Source of the DNA: Lolium rigidum
Taxonomy: Eukaryota; Streptophyta; Magnoliopsida; Poales; Poaceae
Length of the DNA stretch: 64,000 bases
Direction: 5' to 3'
NCBI RefSeq assembly: GCF_022539505.1
Contig: NC_061508.1
Location: forward strand, 269,458,736 to 269,522,735
Shown here: positions 47,627 to 59,442 of the stretch, piece by piece
Numbering within the stretch: position 1 is the first letter of the stretch
Layout: each line of letters opens with the position of its first letter
Notes under the pieces: model-generated
Told to the model about the DNA's origin: nothing
Database searches by the model: none
What the model saw: only the letters and a program-made list of their open reading frames with translations
Position numbers and translations under genes: made by a program

Positions 47627-49435
47627 GAGCATCTCCACTCGTGCCCCCGTCGAGGCCCCCGGCGAGCGTTTTTTCCATCCGGACGGCGTAATTCGGCCCA
47701 GTCGCGCCCCCGGTTCCTCGTTTTCGTCCGGATTTGGCCCTTCATCCATCCGGCGAGCCCACGCCACCCCGGCCCCCGGGAGCGCTCGGGGACTCCGGAC
47801 GAGTGAAAAGCGGGGAAGGGCCCGATCTGTCGGTGACCGGACGCACGAACCCCACCGCCACGTCGCTCAAAATCTCCCCCACCCCTCGTATCTCTCTCGC
47901 CGCCGGCACCACCCCGCCGGCTTGTTGCCCAGATTCCGCCGCCCCTCCTTCCCCACCTGCCTATATTCCGCCGTCTTTGGACGACGGCCTATCTGGCTGC
48001 TCTTCCGCCGTCCTTTTTTCCGGCCTGTTTGCTCCTCGTCGCTCGCGGCTCGGGTTGCCTCGACCACGCCCGTCAGGTGTTCGTCCATTTGCCTCGCCGG
48101 CCATGGACTCGGACGAAGAGGAGGAGCAGATGTTCGTCGAGCTTATGCAAGAAGAGATGGCAGCAGCCGCCCAAGACGACGAGCACATGATGATCCTTGG
48201 TTGCTTGGCAAGCATGTACGCCGGATAGCTCCCGGTGATACTGCAGATGACTATCTTCGGATGGCGGAGTCCACCGCCCTTGATTGTTTCTACCGGTTCT
48301 GCAGGGCCGTCATAGCAGTGTTCGGGGACTATTTCTTGAGGTCACCCACTGTCGAAGACACTCAGAGGATCCTTGCAACAAATGAAGCTAGGGGTTTTCC
48401 AGGGATGCTTGGAAGCATTGACTGCATGCATTGGCAATGGAAGAACTGTCCGTTTGCGTGGCGAGGGAATGTACAAGGGTCACAAAAAAGGCTGCACTCG
48501 TGATACTTGAAGCGGTGGCTACCCATGATCTTTGGATTTGGCACTCTTTCTTTGGTATGCCTGGATCCAACAATGACATCAACGTCCTAAACTGCTCCCC
48601 GGTCTTTTCCAAGCTTGTTGAGGGTCATGCTCCTCCGGTGGACTATGTGATCAATGGTCGGCACTACAACAAAGGATACTACCTTGCGGACGGTATCTAT
48701 CCAAAGTGGGCAACATTTGTGAAGACTATCTCCAACCCTGGCACCCCCAAACTTTGCGAGTTTGTCAAGAAACAAGAAGCTTGCCGAAAAGACGTCGAGC
48801 GAGCATTTGGTGTCCTCCAGCAGAGATTTGCTGTCGTCCGGTTCCCCGCTATGACTTGGTCCAAAGATCAGATGTGGGAGGTGATGAACTGCTGTGTGTG
48901 CCTACACAATATGATTATTAAAGATGAGCGAAAGCATCCGGTTCCTCTGGCTGAGCAAGAAGCACCATATGAGAGAGAGGGTCCTCTTGCACAGCCTAAT
49001 CACCAGTGCCTCCATCATGGGCCGCCTTCATTGCTATGCGCCAGGAGATTCGAGACTCTACAATGCATCAGCTGCTGCAAGATGATCTGGTGGAGCACAT
49101 ATGGAGGCTCCGAGGCAACGCCAACGCCGACGCCAACTAGTCTGTCTTAATTTCTTTGAAAAATTGTGAAATTGTGTGCTTCATTTGTTTCAGCACTTGT
49201 TAAACATTGTACTGATTATCGCCGAATTTGTTTCAGCAATTTTTGTACTCTTGGTCGTCGAACTTGTTAAATTTTATGTTAAATTTGTTTGAAATATGTC
49301 AAATGGTCGAGGTTGGGGGTTTCCTGCCGGGGGGACGGCTGGAACTTCGGCGCTCCCCACGCCAAATCTTCATCCAATCCGGACGAAAATTTCGCCGGAT
49401 TTGGGCGTGGGGAGCGCCAACGAGTGGGGATGCTC
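47627..49435 (+). mobile_element. PIF/Harbinger element with decayed transposase
   Basis: TAA duplications at 47624-47626 and 49436-49438. The left end GAGCATCTCCACTCGTGCCC and the right end (reverse complement) GAGCATCCCCACTCGTTGGC are clear TIRs. The interior carries a broken DDE transposase on the plus strand. It sits about 330 bp upstream of the MEI2-like ATG, near its promoter. Confidence 0.88.
48103..49140 (+). pseudogene. PIF/Harbinger DDE transposase (DDE_Tnp_4 type), broken
   Basis: Starts at the ATG at 48103 with an acidic N-terminus (MDSDEEEEQMFVELMQEEM) and stops at 48228. After an apparent internal deletion at that point, homology resumes in another frame (DTADDYLRMAES), and it shifts again near 48480 and 49000. 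The three acidic catalytic positions can be recognised: Asp in GSIDCMHW (~48417), Asp in GSNNDINV (~48570) and Glu in KDVERAFGVLQ (~48800). The helix-turn-helix region expected between the acidic start and the core is missing. The ending HQLLQDDLVEHIWRL is typical. Not functional as it stands. Confidence 0.88.
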
Positions 49436-49609
49436 TAACAACATCAATCCGGCGATCGACATACTCCAAAAAAATTGAAGAACGAGAGACAATGTGTTGC
49501 ATCGGACTTCCTTTTCTTTTTTAAGATTTACTAGAAATCGGGCGCCTGATTTTTATTATGTCTAAGTCGATTTCTTAACCATTGGATTTGTTGTTTCGTG
49601 CTGATGTCA

Positions 49610-49860
49610 TAGTTACAAGTGGTTTGCAATTGAGATTTTCCTAATTGCAAGGAGGTTGCAACTGAGATTTACCTAGTTACAAGTAGGTTGTAACCGAGAT
49701 TTTTCTAGTTGCAAGTGGTTGTGACTGAGAAAAAATATCCACATCGTTGAATTTACTTTAAGGTTCGATGCTGGCCTATAAATTACACACTAGTTGCAAC
49801 TAGGTTGTAACTGAGACTTGATGATATCATGTGACTGAGATTTAGTTAGTCTAAGTCGCC
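49610..49860. repeat. Degenerate GTTGCAACTGAGATTT repeats
   Basis: About five irregular copies, 35-45 bp apart, of a word like TAGTTGCAAGTAGGTTGYAACTGAG followed by ATTTTCC. Related to the pair at 18221-18373. Confidence 0.7.
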
Positions 49861-49869
49861 TGAGATCTA

Positions 49870-52378
49870 GGCATGCCCTTCTTTATATATAAGTATGTAG
49901 TGAAATTCGAACAAAACCGTTTGAGTAAATTTGAGAACGTAATATATCCAAAGGTAAATTCCTATCCCTTAAATTATAAGAAACCACATGAAAATCCCTA
50001 CAGTCCAAAAAAAATTTCTAAGTATATGTGGTGACCCGACGTACCACTGCATGGCGTAGTACACCAGTCGTTGATATATAACATAAGTAAAACATCGTTC
50101 CACTCATATTACATCCCTCGGAGTGGTACAATAGAAACATATGCGAGTCCAAGGCATGTCTATAGGAGGATACACAAACTTTTTACAGAAGATCATCACA
50201 GCCTCCTACTTGATAGTGAGGTAAACTTCAAATAAAGCTCCAGAAGAACGACTCGTAGTCGAACTTATTGCTAACCTTAGATTTATAGATATTTGGCTTG
50301 GTATAGAACTCTAGCTACTTAGGTGCTAGGATTAGGGAAATGCTCCCTTCTATTACAAGTCTAACTTTCCACTCCATCTGATACAGAAGTTGACTCCATT
50401 GACTTCTTTGATTGGATTCTTCATCTTGTTGCAGTTGACTCCTTTGTCTTCGAGTTCCACGGTACTTTCTCCTTCGATGCCTTGATCTAAGAAGGGGGTT
50501 CAAATGGGAGGGAACGAGTATGAGCGTACTCAGCAAGTTCATATTAGAAAATAGGTGTATCATGCTCTAGCTACAGCCACAAACCAGAAATTCACAGGCA
50601 AATGCAAGTTTTCATAAACATTTCTTCAAAAGGTTTATTTCATTCTGAAAACTATTGCCGTCATTCTTCACAAGTTGAACAGAGCTTCATGGAGTTTCTT
50701 TCCTACCGCGTTCTTAGTTCCCTTCTGGGAACAGGGAGTGACAACCACAATTTGATACACTCTGCAGAGGTGTGTTACTTTTCCCATAAGAGAACTTATC
50801 CTTGTTGCCAGCCAGGAGTATATCCCCGTCCACACTTCCTTTGGTGTGAGGCCCAGCATAAGAACCAAGCCAATCACTGCCTTCTCCGCGACCTTGCATA
50901 CCGACCCTTTTGTCCATCCCTACACCCCTGATAGACATCTCCCAGTCATACGGCTTTACCCCCGGTGTACTATGGACAATCCCTCATAGACATTAGAGCC
51001 TCTCATCCACACGGATGGGGATTTTAAAGGATTTCCCAACCTACTGCAGTGTTATCCCCAACACCCAGCCAGGCTCCATCAAGTCTGTTGATATGCAAGA
51101 GGAAAAAAGATACAGCTGATTTCCCCAGAGACATATAGATCTTATGGTTAACGCGATTTGTACGGCGCTAGAATCACTGGACGACATTGATACTTAGTCC
51201 TAGATGAGTAGTACCCTTGCAATGGAACCTCCACGAATCAACACATACCATGGTTCCATTGCCCACTACATAGTCATATTCATAATTGTAAAAATAATAT
51301 TTTGTTTTTCAATGCAGGAGTGATAAGTATAGTACTTTGCATATAGTTTGATAAAAATAATCAAATAACATGAGCAAGTGATGAACTTGCCTTTCTTGAC
51401 TGCAAGATGATGCAGGCAAATACTTCGATACGTGATAACTCCAAATGCTGAAATATCATCATCGTCTGGTAAGGACAATGTTTAAAGAACTGGTAAAGAT
51501 GCTATAATGCATAGTATGAGATGCAATCGTCCCGAGCGTAACCTAACCTCGATGATTTAGGATGGATGAGTCGTAAAGATTTCTTTAGGGCGTGTTGCAC
51601 TTTTAGGATGGTTCTCAAACAAGGTTCTTATTAGGGTTGGTGATATTATAGCATAAACAAGCGATATAATGCATCGTAATAAGCATACAAACAAAGAAAT
51701 AGTGGTTATATAACAAGTAAAGTGTAGTTGTCAGTTTTAAGTTCTAGAGGACATGGTTGATGGTTACTTATATTATACTTCAAAAGAATAACTTTTGAAG
51801 AACATGTTGATTAAGAAATAGTAAGCATTTCAAATAATACTAGGGCTTCTATGGTTTGATTGACATTTACACTTCAAAAGAATAAATTTTGAAGAAGAAG
51901 TTAAATAAGAATAAGAACTACTATTAATAGAAGCTAAGTGCTGCTAGGGTTTACAATTGGGTTCATTTAGTTCATTATTAGGGACTATTGGTTCTTAACT
52001 TGGATGGATCTATATGCAGCAAGTATTAGCAGGTTTATTACTATGATTGATTATAGGGATCATATCAGAGGATGGTTATTAATGTGGTACCATGAGTTAG
52101 ACCTTAGAGTTTACTATAACTTCTTACTTGCTTCACTAAGTACTCAATTATGGTTTCTAAGCTAGGTGGTTTATTATTTCCTAAATATGGTTTAGTGGGA
52201 TAAGAGCATGTGGTGTGAATTGCTACACAAGATTGGTACTAGTATTGATCTCCATGGTTCTTCTGTGGTTTGATGGTTGAGGTTGATTCCAATGGTGTGA
52301 TACTAAGTATGAGGATCAATGATGTTAAATATGTGGGTAACAAGTTAGGGTTTGCACCTAAGGGGCACTAGTGGATCA
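49870..52378. mobile_element. Probable retrotransposon-derived tract
   Basis: Begins near 50028 with TGTGGTGACCCGACGTACCA, which looks like an LTR head. Continues with text familiar from cereal LTR elements (GAGTATGAGCGTACTCAGCAAG at 50517-50538). No coding domain and no matching second LTR are visible, so the boundaries are open. Confidence 0.4.
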
Positions 52379-52380
52379 TA

Positions 52381-52729
52381 CTCCCTCCATCCCGGTTCAT
52401 AGGGCTCACATAATTTTGCATCAGAACCAAGGCAGAATTTGATTGGACATAAAATGGTGCAAATGGTGCAAAGAACTAAGAGAAGATGGGCCAAACTCAA
52501 TCTCTTTCACACCACGCATGCACCTCAGCCCTACATGAAAACTCGTTTGATTTCCACCCACCCGCATGCACTAGGTTGTTTGAGCGAGCTAAAATAAAGA
52601 AGAAAGAGAAGGTGGGGAGTAATTAGAGGAGGTTATTAGTTTTAATTAAATACATGCAGGCCTTAGTGTAAAGGTATTGTGGGACAAATGTTTTTTCAGA
52701 TTAGGCCCTGTGAACCGGGACGGAGGGAG
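52381..52729. mobile_element. Stowaway-type MITE
   Basis: TA at 52379-52380 and 52730-52731. Left end CTCCCTCCATCCCGGTTCAT; right end reverse complement CTCCCTCCGTCCCGGTTCAC, a TIR of about 28 bp with few mismatches. About 350 bp, non-coding. Confidence 0.9.
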
Positions 52730-52731
52730 TA

Positions 52732-53640
52732 CAAGGTTTATTCAAGAATAATGGCATGAAATGATGATTCCATGTGAATTGGTTCAATTTTAGGGGATCA
52801 TGAGTATGCATTCATTGGTAGCTTTTTAAGGTTCTACATGTAAAGTGGAATTCATGTGATCACCTGGGATAAACAACTAGGGTTTTAGAGTTGATTCTAA
52901 TGTGGAATGATCACATAAAATAATAGGATCAAGATGCTTGTTTATATTAGATTTAGGGTTTCTAAATTGTGATGTCATTTTAAAAATAATAATTGGTACT
53001 AGAGTTAAGGTGATTAAATACTTTGAAATAAAATTCATAATAGTCGTAGCATTTTATTATTTTAAAAGGTTTAGGATTAGAGACAAATACTAGTTAGGGT
53101 TTAATTTCCCGAATTAGAATTCTACGGTTGTTATTTAACTTGTAAATTATTAACTTGTTAAATAAAAAGTTTGAAATAAATAAATAACTTTTCATTGCAA
53201 AGTAATATTAGTTTTTTATTATTTTATTACTTTATTATTATTTATATAAATGAGAAATAGTAATTTGTAAATTAGGGTTTATGAATTACCACTAATATTT
53301 AAGTTAATGAAAAGATGATTAAGAACATTAATCTTAACATTTTATTTACTTACTGAATAGCTATTATTTTATTTTGAAACTTAACTAATTTATTGAATTG
53401 AAATTATGTTTAAAACAAATGAAAAGACATATATAATGAAGATAAAATAATTGAATTTTTATTTTGACACACATTTTTATTGAATAGGGTTTATTTTTGT
53501 GAGTATTTTGATATATTATTTATATTTTTCCAAGAAAACATGAATTTTATTTATTTCTGAAAAGTTTCAGCTATTTACTGGTTTTTAAATTAAAACTAAA
53601 AACTAAATGTACCGGTTTGGAGCTAGCCTTAGCCACAGAC
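52732..53640. other. AT-rich intergenic, nothing recognised
   Basis: Very AT-rich (especially 53100-53600), without ORFs of note. Confidence 0.5.
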
Positions 53641-53650
53641 AGGTGGGACC

Positions 53651-54197
53651 TGTTGTCGAGGGTACTCCTCGCCAATGCCCTCCGATAGGGGCTTAGGGTT
53701 GATGGAATCCTGTAGGCTGACATGAGACATCGGTTCACAGACAAGCGGGGAGAGCGATTTACCCAGGTTCGGGGCCCTCGATGAGGTAAAACCCTTACGT
53801 CCTGCCTGTCTCGTTCTTTGATTATGATGACAATGGGTTACAATGGGGTGCCGAATAGTTCGGCTGAGATCTAGTCGAGATTGCTATTGCTAGGGTTACC
53901 TAGCTCTAAGCTTTTCCGGCTAAGATTGCTAAGATTGTTCCTAGTCTCTCGGCAGCCCCTCTCCTGGCCTTTATATAGGAGGCCAGGTCTCAAGGGTCCT
54001 AACCGAGTACGACTAGGTTTACAGTAGTTTAGATCCAATCTTTCCTTGTTTATTTGCTTCCTTGTCTTGCCCGTCAAGGAATCTTCCTGGTGCGCCGACC
54101 TAGTGGCCCATCTCGCCTTCAGGTATCTTCATGGGCCTCCAATTTGTTAATACCGGATAGGGCAATATTGGTTACCCGAAGGGTAATGCCCACGTCA
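53651..54197 (+). mobile_element. Possible LTR of the Transposase_28-type element
   Basis: TGTTGTCGAGGGTACTCC ... GCCCACGTCA gives TG...CA ends, 547 bp, with a TATA-like TTTATATAGG at 53971-53980. It directly precedes the element's internal region. No clear primer-binding site follows, so LTR status is tentative. Confidence 0.4.
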
Positions 54198-55146
54198 GTA
54201 GCCCCCGAGTGTCTAGCCGAAGATAATTCGGGTAGAGACTAATGCATGTCTTCTCCTGACATTCTTATCCTTCATTGTTCTTGTTCATCTTGATTATGCT
54301 TCATCTTCTTTTATCGGGTGCGCGTCAGCGCTCCCGATGGGAGTAGCCCCCGAGTCTAGGTAGGCTCAAGTTGTACTACTCGAATACTTTCCTCTGCCGA
54401 GTCTTTTTCGCAAGTCTTCATAGGTCATCCGATACATTTTCTTTATGCAAAGGATAATGAGCAACGTGCCCAACTTTTGTTGGTTAACTGCCGATGGCAA
54501 AACAACGTTACCCTACACAGAATCAAGTCCCCGGGCATGATCCTGGAGTGCAAAAAACTTTCAACGGGTGTGCACCACGTCCTCCCGATGGGAATAAATG
54601 TCGAGTCTGGATAGAGACTCAAACCTTATTCCTTCGACTGCTTATTCTGTTGAGTCTTCTTTTATCGAGTGCGCGTCAGTGCTCCCGATGGGAGTAGCCC
54701 CCGAGTCCAGGTTCGGATGCTTGCAATCCGTGCGTGGACTCAAATCCTTCATCCGATGACTTTTATGTTTCCTTCGAATGCTTCCAATTTATGACGTCAT
54801 TGTTGACGTGTAACTGCTGCGGGCTGATTTGACAGGTCCTGACATGACGGGCTAGCCCTAGCTCTGTACATTCAGTTTTTTTAGGGCCATACCACTATAC
54901 GCGTAACGATCGAGGTGGCTCCTCGATTTTCGTGCAATCGTGGGCGTAGTGGGCCGTCAGTTCCTCCCCTTCCTCAAGCGCCACGTGGTTACTTAACTCT
55001 TAACTTCTCCTCAAAATCTCCAAAGGGCACAAAATTCCCAATTTTCTCCACGGTTCCCGCAGTATCTCCTCATTCTCCCCCTTCTTCCTTCTTTCGCCAT
55101 TGCCGCACCGCCACCACAGCTTTCCCAATCTTCCTCAGATCCCACG
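54198..55146 (+). repeat. Leader with recurrent CTCCCGATGGGAG hairpins
   Basis: CTCCCGATGGGAG(TAGCCCCCGAGTC) occurs at 54332 and 54682, a variant at 54582, and AGTAGCCCCCGAGT alone at about 54197-54211. Each core is a 5-bp stem with a 3-base loop. Non-coding leader of the following ORF. Confidence 0.7.
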
Positions 55147-58100
55147 ATGGTGAAGAAGAGGAATCCTACCGCCGCCGCTAGCTCCACCAGCGGAGGTGCC
55201 GCCGCCAAGTCCTCCTCTTCCCTTCCGAAGGGGAGCGCTCCGAAAGCCCCTCCCCCAGTTCCGGCGCCGCCAGCGCCATCGAGCTCTATGGTCAAACCTG
55301 GGGACTGGGTAGCTTCAACCGTCACCAAGCGTGACGAGAAGAGGTCCCAAAGCTTAGGATTGATATCCTCCGACACGGGAGATGTGATCCTTCCAGGTGC
55401 GATTTCTCGGCCTGTTCCTCCTGCTGGATTTTCTGTGATGTTCTTATCTTTCCTTCACCGAGGCCTTTCGCTCCCCACTCATGGATTCCTCCTCCATCTC
55501 TTGCGGACGTACGAAATCCAATTATGGCAACTTACCCCCAACTCAATCCTCCATGTTGCTGTGTTCATCACCCTTTGCGAGGCGTTTTTGGGTATTGAAC
55601 CTCATTTCGGGCTGTGGAAGAAGATCTTCTATGTGAAGAGATACATCAGTAGTAATGGGTACTTTGTCACCGGAGGAGTAGGTTTTGTTGCTCGCTCAGA
55701 AGTCAATTACTTTAAGTTCCCAATGAGAGAGTCCGTGCAAGGATGGAGGCTGAAATGGTTTTACGTCAAGGATTCCTCGTCACCCGAGTGTCGACTCCCC
55801 GCTATGCCGATGTTTCGAAGCCAAGCCCAAGGACTCTTGGAAGAACATTCTCTCAGCCGACGAAAGGGCCTCAGCCGAAGAATTGTTTGCCAAATTCCTT
55901 CAAATCAAAGAGGCTGACGGCCAAACTATGATTGGTACGGAGGTGGCAGCAGTATTCCTGAAGCGCCGAATCCAGCTAGTCATGGCCAGAGTTCACCCGA
56001 TGTGGTTGTACTCAGGTCCAAAGGATGAGACCAGGATTAATGCTGCCGATCTATCAGAGAAAGAGTTGCTTGATGAAGTCCGTCGCCTTACTTCCTTCAA
56101 CCAGGAAGATTCGATTCCGCTGATCTCTTCTTATGCTCCCCTTGACGTTGGTCATCCACCATCAGGGGTATTTTCCTTTCTTCACATCTCTATTATGCCT
56201 TCTTGCTTAGCCGACATAATTACGTTTGTTCTTACTTATCATTTTTCTTCGCCAGATCCCCATGGCTTCTGAAAATACACGTGATTCACCGGATGATACT
56301 TCTGAGGGGAGAGGCTCCTCAATCCCCGTAGATTTTCACACCACCGAGCAAACATGTCTAAAGGATGAATATAATGGTCCGATGGATCTTGAAGTTGCCC
56401 ACGCTGACTTTCCCTCCTCAGCCGATAACACTTGTGTCGCAGATGGATCAGTGCGTAACATCGATACTGATCGTGATACTTCTATTGATGCAGCTGCGGA
56501 AGGGGCCAGGGCTTCTCCTGCGAAGAGATCAACCGGCGGCTTTGCCGATGAAGATGATCTCTTCGACATGTAAGTAGTTCTTTTTCTGAAAGTTATGCTT
56601 TGCCTTCTTTACTTTTCACACCCATTTTATAATCATAGTCGACCATTCTCCTTTGTAGTGATGAGGGCTTTATCTAGCCTCTGCCTAAAAAGGCCAAATC
56701 TGATGTTGTCTCGCCGGTCGTGGTGGCTTCCGAAGCTTCGGCTCCCAAGGCTGCCCCCATGGCTCAAGCATCGACTGCTTCTTCCCTTTCCAAAGGGAAG
56801 GATATTTCTCCAACTACTGCTACCGCGGCTCCTTTTTCTGTAAGTCCTCTTCTGATCGCAATACAGATTTCTTGGAGCGTGCCTTGGTTAATTGTTTTTC
56901 TTTCTCTCTTAAGGACCTGCGAGGCGTTATTTCTTCTCTGGAGGTTTTCGCCTCCCGATTCACTTCCCTAGAGGCTGACAAAGTTCGGCTGCAAGAGGAA
57001 GTCGAATCTTCTTCCTCGAAACTGGATGGCGCAGTCAAGATAGCTACCGCGGCTCGCCAAGAGATTGATTCTCTGAAGGAGGAACTGGCCAGACTGAAAG
57101 AGAAGCTGGAGGAGGAGGAAGCATCCGAGCCGGTGGCCGAGGCTTGAGCAGCCGAAAAGGATGAAGTCCTTCGTCAATCTTCTTTGGCCTTGCTTGGTAA
57201 TTTCTAACATACTTCGTCGAATGACGTACTTATGGATTCAAACTTTTTGTCAATGACTGAATTTTTTCCTTCCTTTCCACTCGCAGAGGCAGCAAACATC
57301 CCTGTCGATGCCCTGGAGAGAGTTCCAAATAACTCCCCAGCGAATGCTGTATCAACGATTCTTGCTTCTCACCAGCTTACACAAGAGCTTCTTATGAAGG
57401 GGAAGGGTGCCCTGGAGCGGATGCACTCGATGATCTTCCCCAAGATCAAGCAAGAGAAGACCCTGGGACAGCTGATCAATACCTTTGCGGTTGACACCAA
57501 GGAGGTCATCGAGGTATTCAAGCGTACATCGCGCACTTTTGGTGCTGTCCTTGCCTTCCAACTTATGATGGGTTACGGCTTTAAGGGTGACATCGAGGAA
57601 ATGACTAAGGGGCTTCCAAAAGAGCAAGACGGGCATCCTGTTGATTTGAGCACCTTTAAGGCGTCTCGCTCTTACTTGTGCCCGTCGCCTCCTTGAACTG
57701 GTTTCATCAAGGAAGTCGTCGACTGGCCCCAGTTTATCGACTCAAACCCAGCTCCCTTGATTCTTGTAACAAACTTGTGCCTTGAGCTGATGCGAAACAT
57801 TGCTCTGCCGCAAAACTCATGCTTTGTAATAAACTCCGTGCTAGCAGTGTTGCTAGCAGACTTTTGTTATGATATCACTTTCTTGCACTTCTCCCGATGG
57901 GAGTTATTTTGGATGTTCGGCTGTACCATATCCATCACCCCTTTATAATCAGTATTTTCTGCAGGTCTTCCCAGTACCCTCGTTTGCAGACGACTCGTCG
58001 GGTGCCCTTCCTGAAAGCGACCGGATCCAGCGCATGAAGGACCGGGTCACACAGATGGAAAAGGACTTGCGCAACACTTATGCCTTGGCTGCCATCATCA

Positions 58101-58736
58101 ATAAAAAGAGCGAGATTGCAGCCGACGTGGAGCGATACGTTCTTAGCGAGCTGCATAAGGCCACCGAAAGTTTAAACTGTAAGTTTCCTGATCCCTTTGC
58201 CTGTTTGCTAGCAACTTCTTGTCTGGGTCTTTACTAATTCTTTTGACAGTCATAGCTTTGAACCATGCGGAAGAGAACAAGCGGATACACGAGCGAGTGC
58301 ATGCTTTGACTCAGCTTTCCTCATCCGAAGAGATTTTCTGGCGGGAACACTCGAAGGCCTCGGCTGTCGTCAAATTTCAGGATCGAGTGCAACAGGTCCA
58401 CCAGTTCTTCGACAAGTGCTACAAGGCTATGAGGGTAGTTTGGAAGACGATGTTTCCTTTGAATGCAGTTCCTCCTACTCTCTTGACTTTGATGTCTGAG
58501 TTTGGAAATGCCAAGAAGGTTCGGGGGTTAGTAAGATCTCAAGTCTTTGCAGGGGCCAAGTGCACGCTTGCCCTTGTGCTTTCTTGTTATCCTTCAGCTT
58601 GCTTGTTATCTATCGCCAATGCAACTGGTGATTTCGAGGAGCTGTACCCGAAGGTTTTAGCACCTGCCCATATAATTGTCGACAGGCTTAAGGAGATGTC
58701 AAAGGTACCTGAGGAAAGGGAAACTCCGCAAGGGTG
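55147..58736 (+). pseudogene. Putative gypsy-type transposon ORF (Transposase_28-like), multi-exon, decayed
   Basis: Starts at the ATG at 55147 with an Ala/Ser/Pro-rich N-terminus. The conserved region follows (FLHRGLSLPTHGFLLHLLR, then FGLWKKIFYVKRY and YFKFPMRESVQGWR), a family annotated in grasses as putative gypsy-type transposon. There is a frameshift near 55800, then coding continues to an apparent donor at ~56166. Further exon-like blocks: 56256-56571, ~56660-56839 (with a stop), 56911-57198 (coiled coil, stop at 57145), 57287-57700, 57965-58179 and 58251-58736. The last ends SKVPEERETPQG. The product would be a long coiled-coil protein of unknown role in a non-autonomous retroelement. 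Confidence 0.72.
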
Positions 58737-59442
58737 ATGTAAAGGTGTAAAATTACTTTTGTAAATTGTATTGGCTAGTCCATCCGAGTGTTCGGATTTT
58801 TGAGCCAAAACTTTTTATCTGATTAATACATGAATATGTACTTTTACCATGCCGTTGGCAAATATTCAAAGGAGCGAAGCTTAATTGCCCGTTGGATGTA
58901 TGTGTACTAGTTGGTTAGCAAATCATTATGAGTGATCAGCTCGTGTTGCAGGTTTTGCTAAACTCCGTTGTATGCGCAACTTTGCTTTCAACCGTTTGTA
59001 AATTTCGACAGTCATTCCCGAATTTTTCGGGTGTAATGATTCTGCCGATGAGCCCGTTGCTCTCTGATATTTCCATAAGTGAAATATCGAGCGTGGGTTG
59101 TGTGTAAGTTCTCCGAACTCTTGCTTTGTATGGCACTCGTAGAGGCATCTGAAGCAGAGGGGAGGATTAATGTCCTTATTCTTCTTTGCAGTGCTCGTAG
59201 AGGCTTTTGCCCTGGGCGCTATCTTCTGCCGCGCATTAAGTTATGCCGTTACTTGGCGGCAGCACGGTCATAGATGCTTTAGATTACTTACTTTAACAAG
59301 AATCGAAACTTAAGTGCTTATTGATAAAGTAGATACGAAACTAGAGGGCGAAAAACAAGAGGCCATGTGTAAAGTAAAGGAAAAATTTAAAAACTAAGGA
59401 AGAGTTTTATCAAGGAAGGGGTTCTTCTCTTCTTCAGAGGCA
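58737..59442 (+). mobile_element. 3' region of the Transposase_28-type element
   Basis: Non-coding sequence following the ORF, cut at 59443 by the Gypsy-like element. Its own 3' LTR is not in view. Confidence 0.4.
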
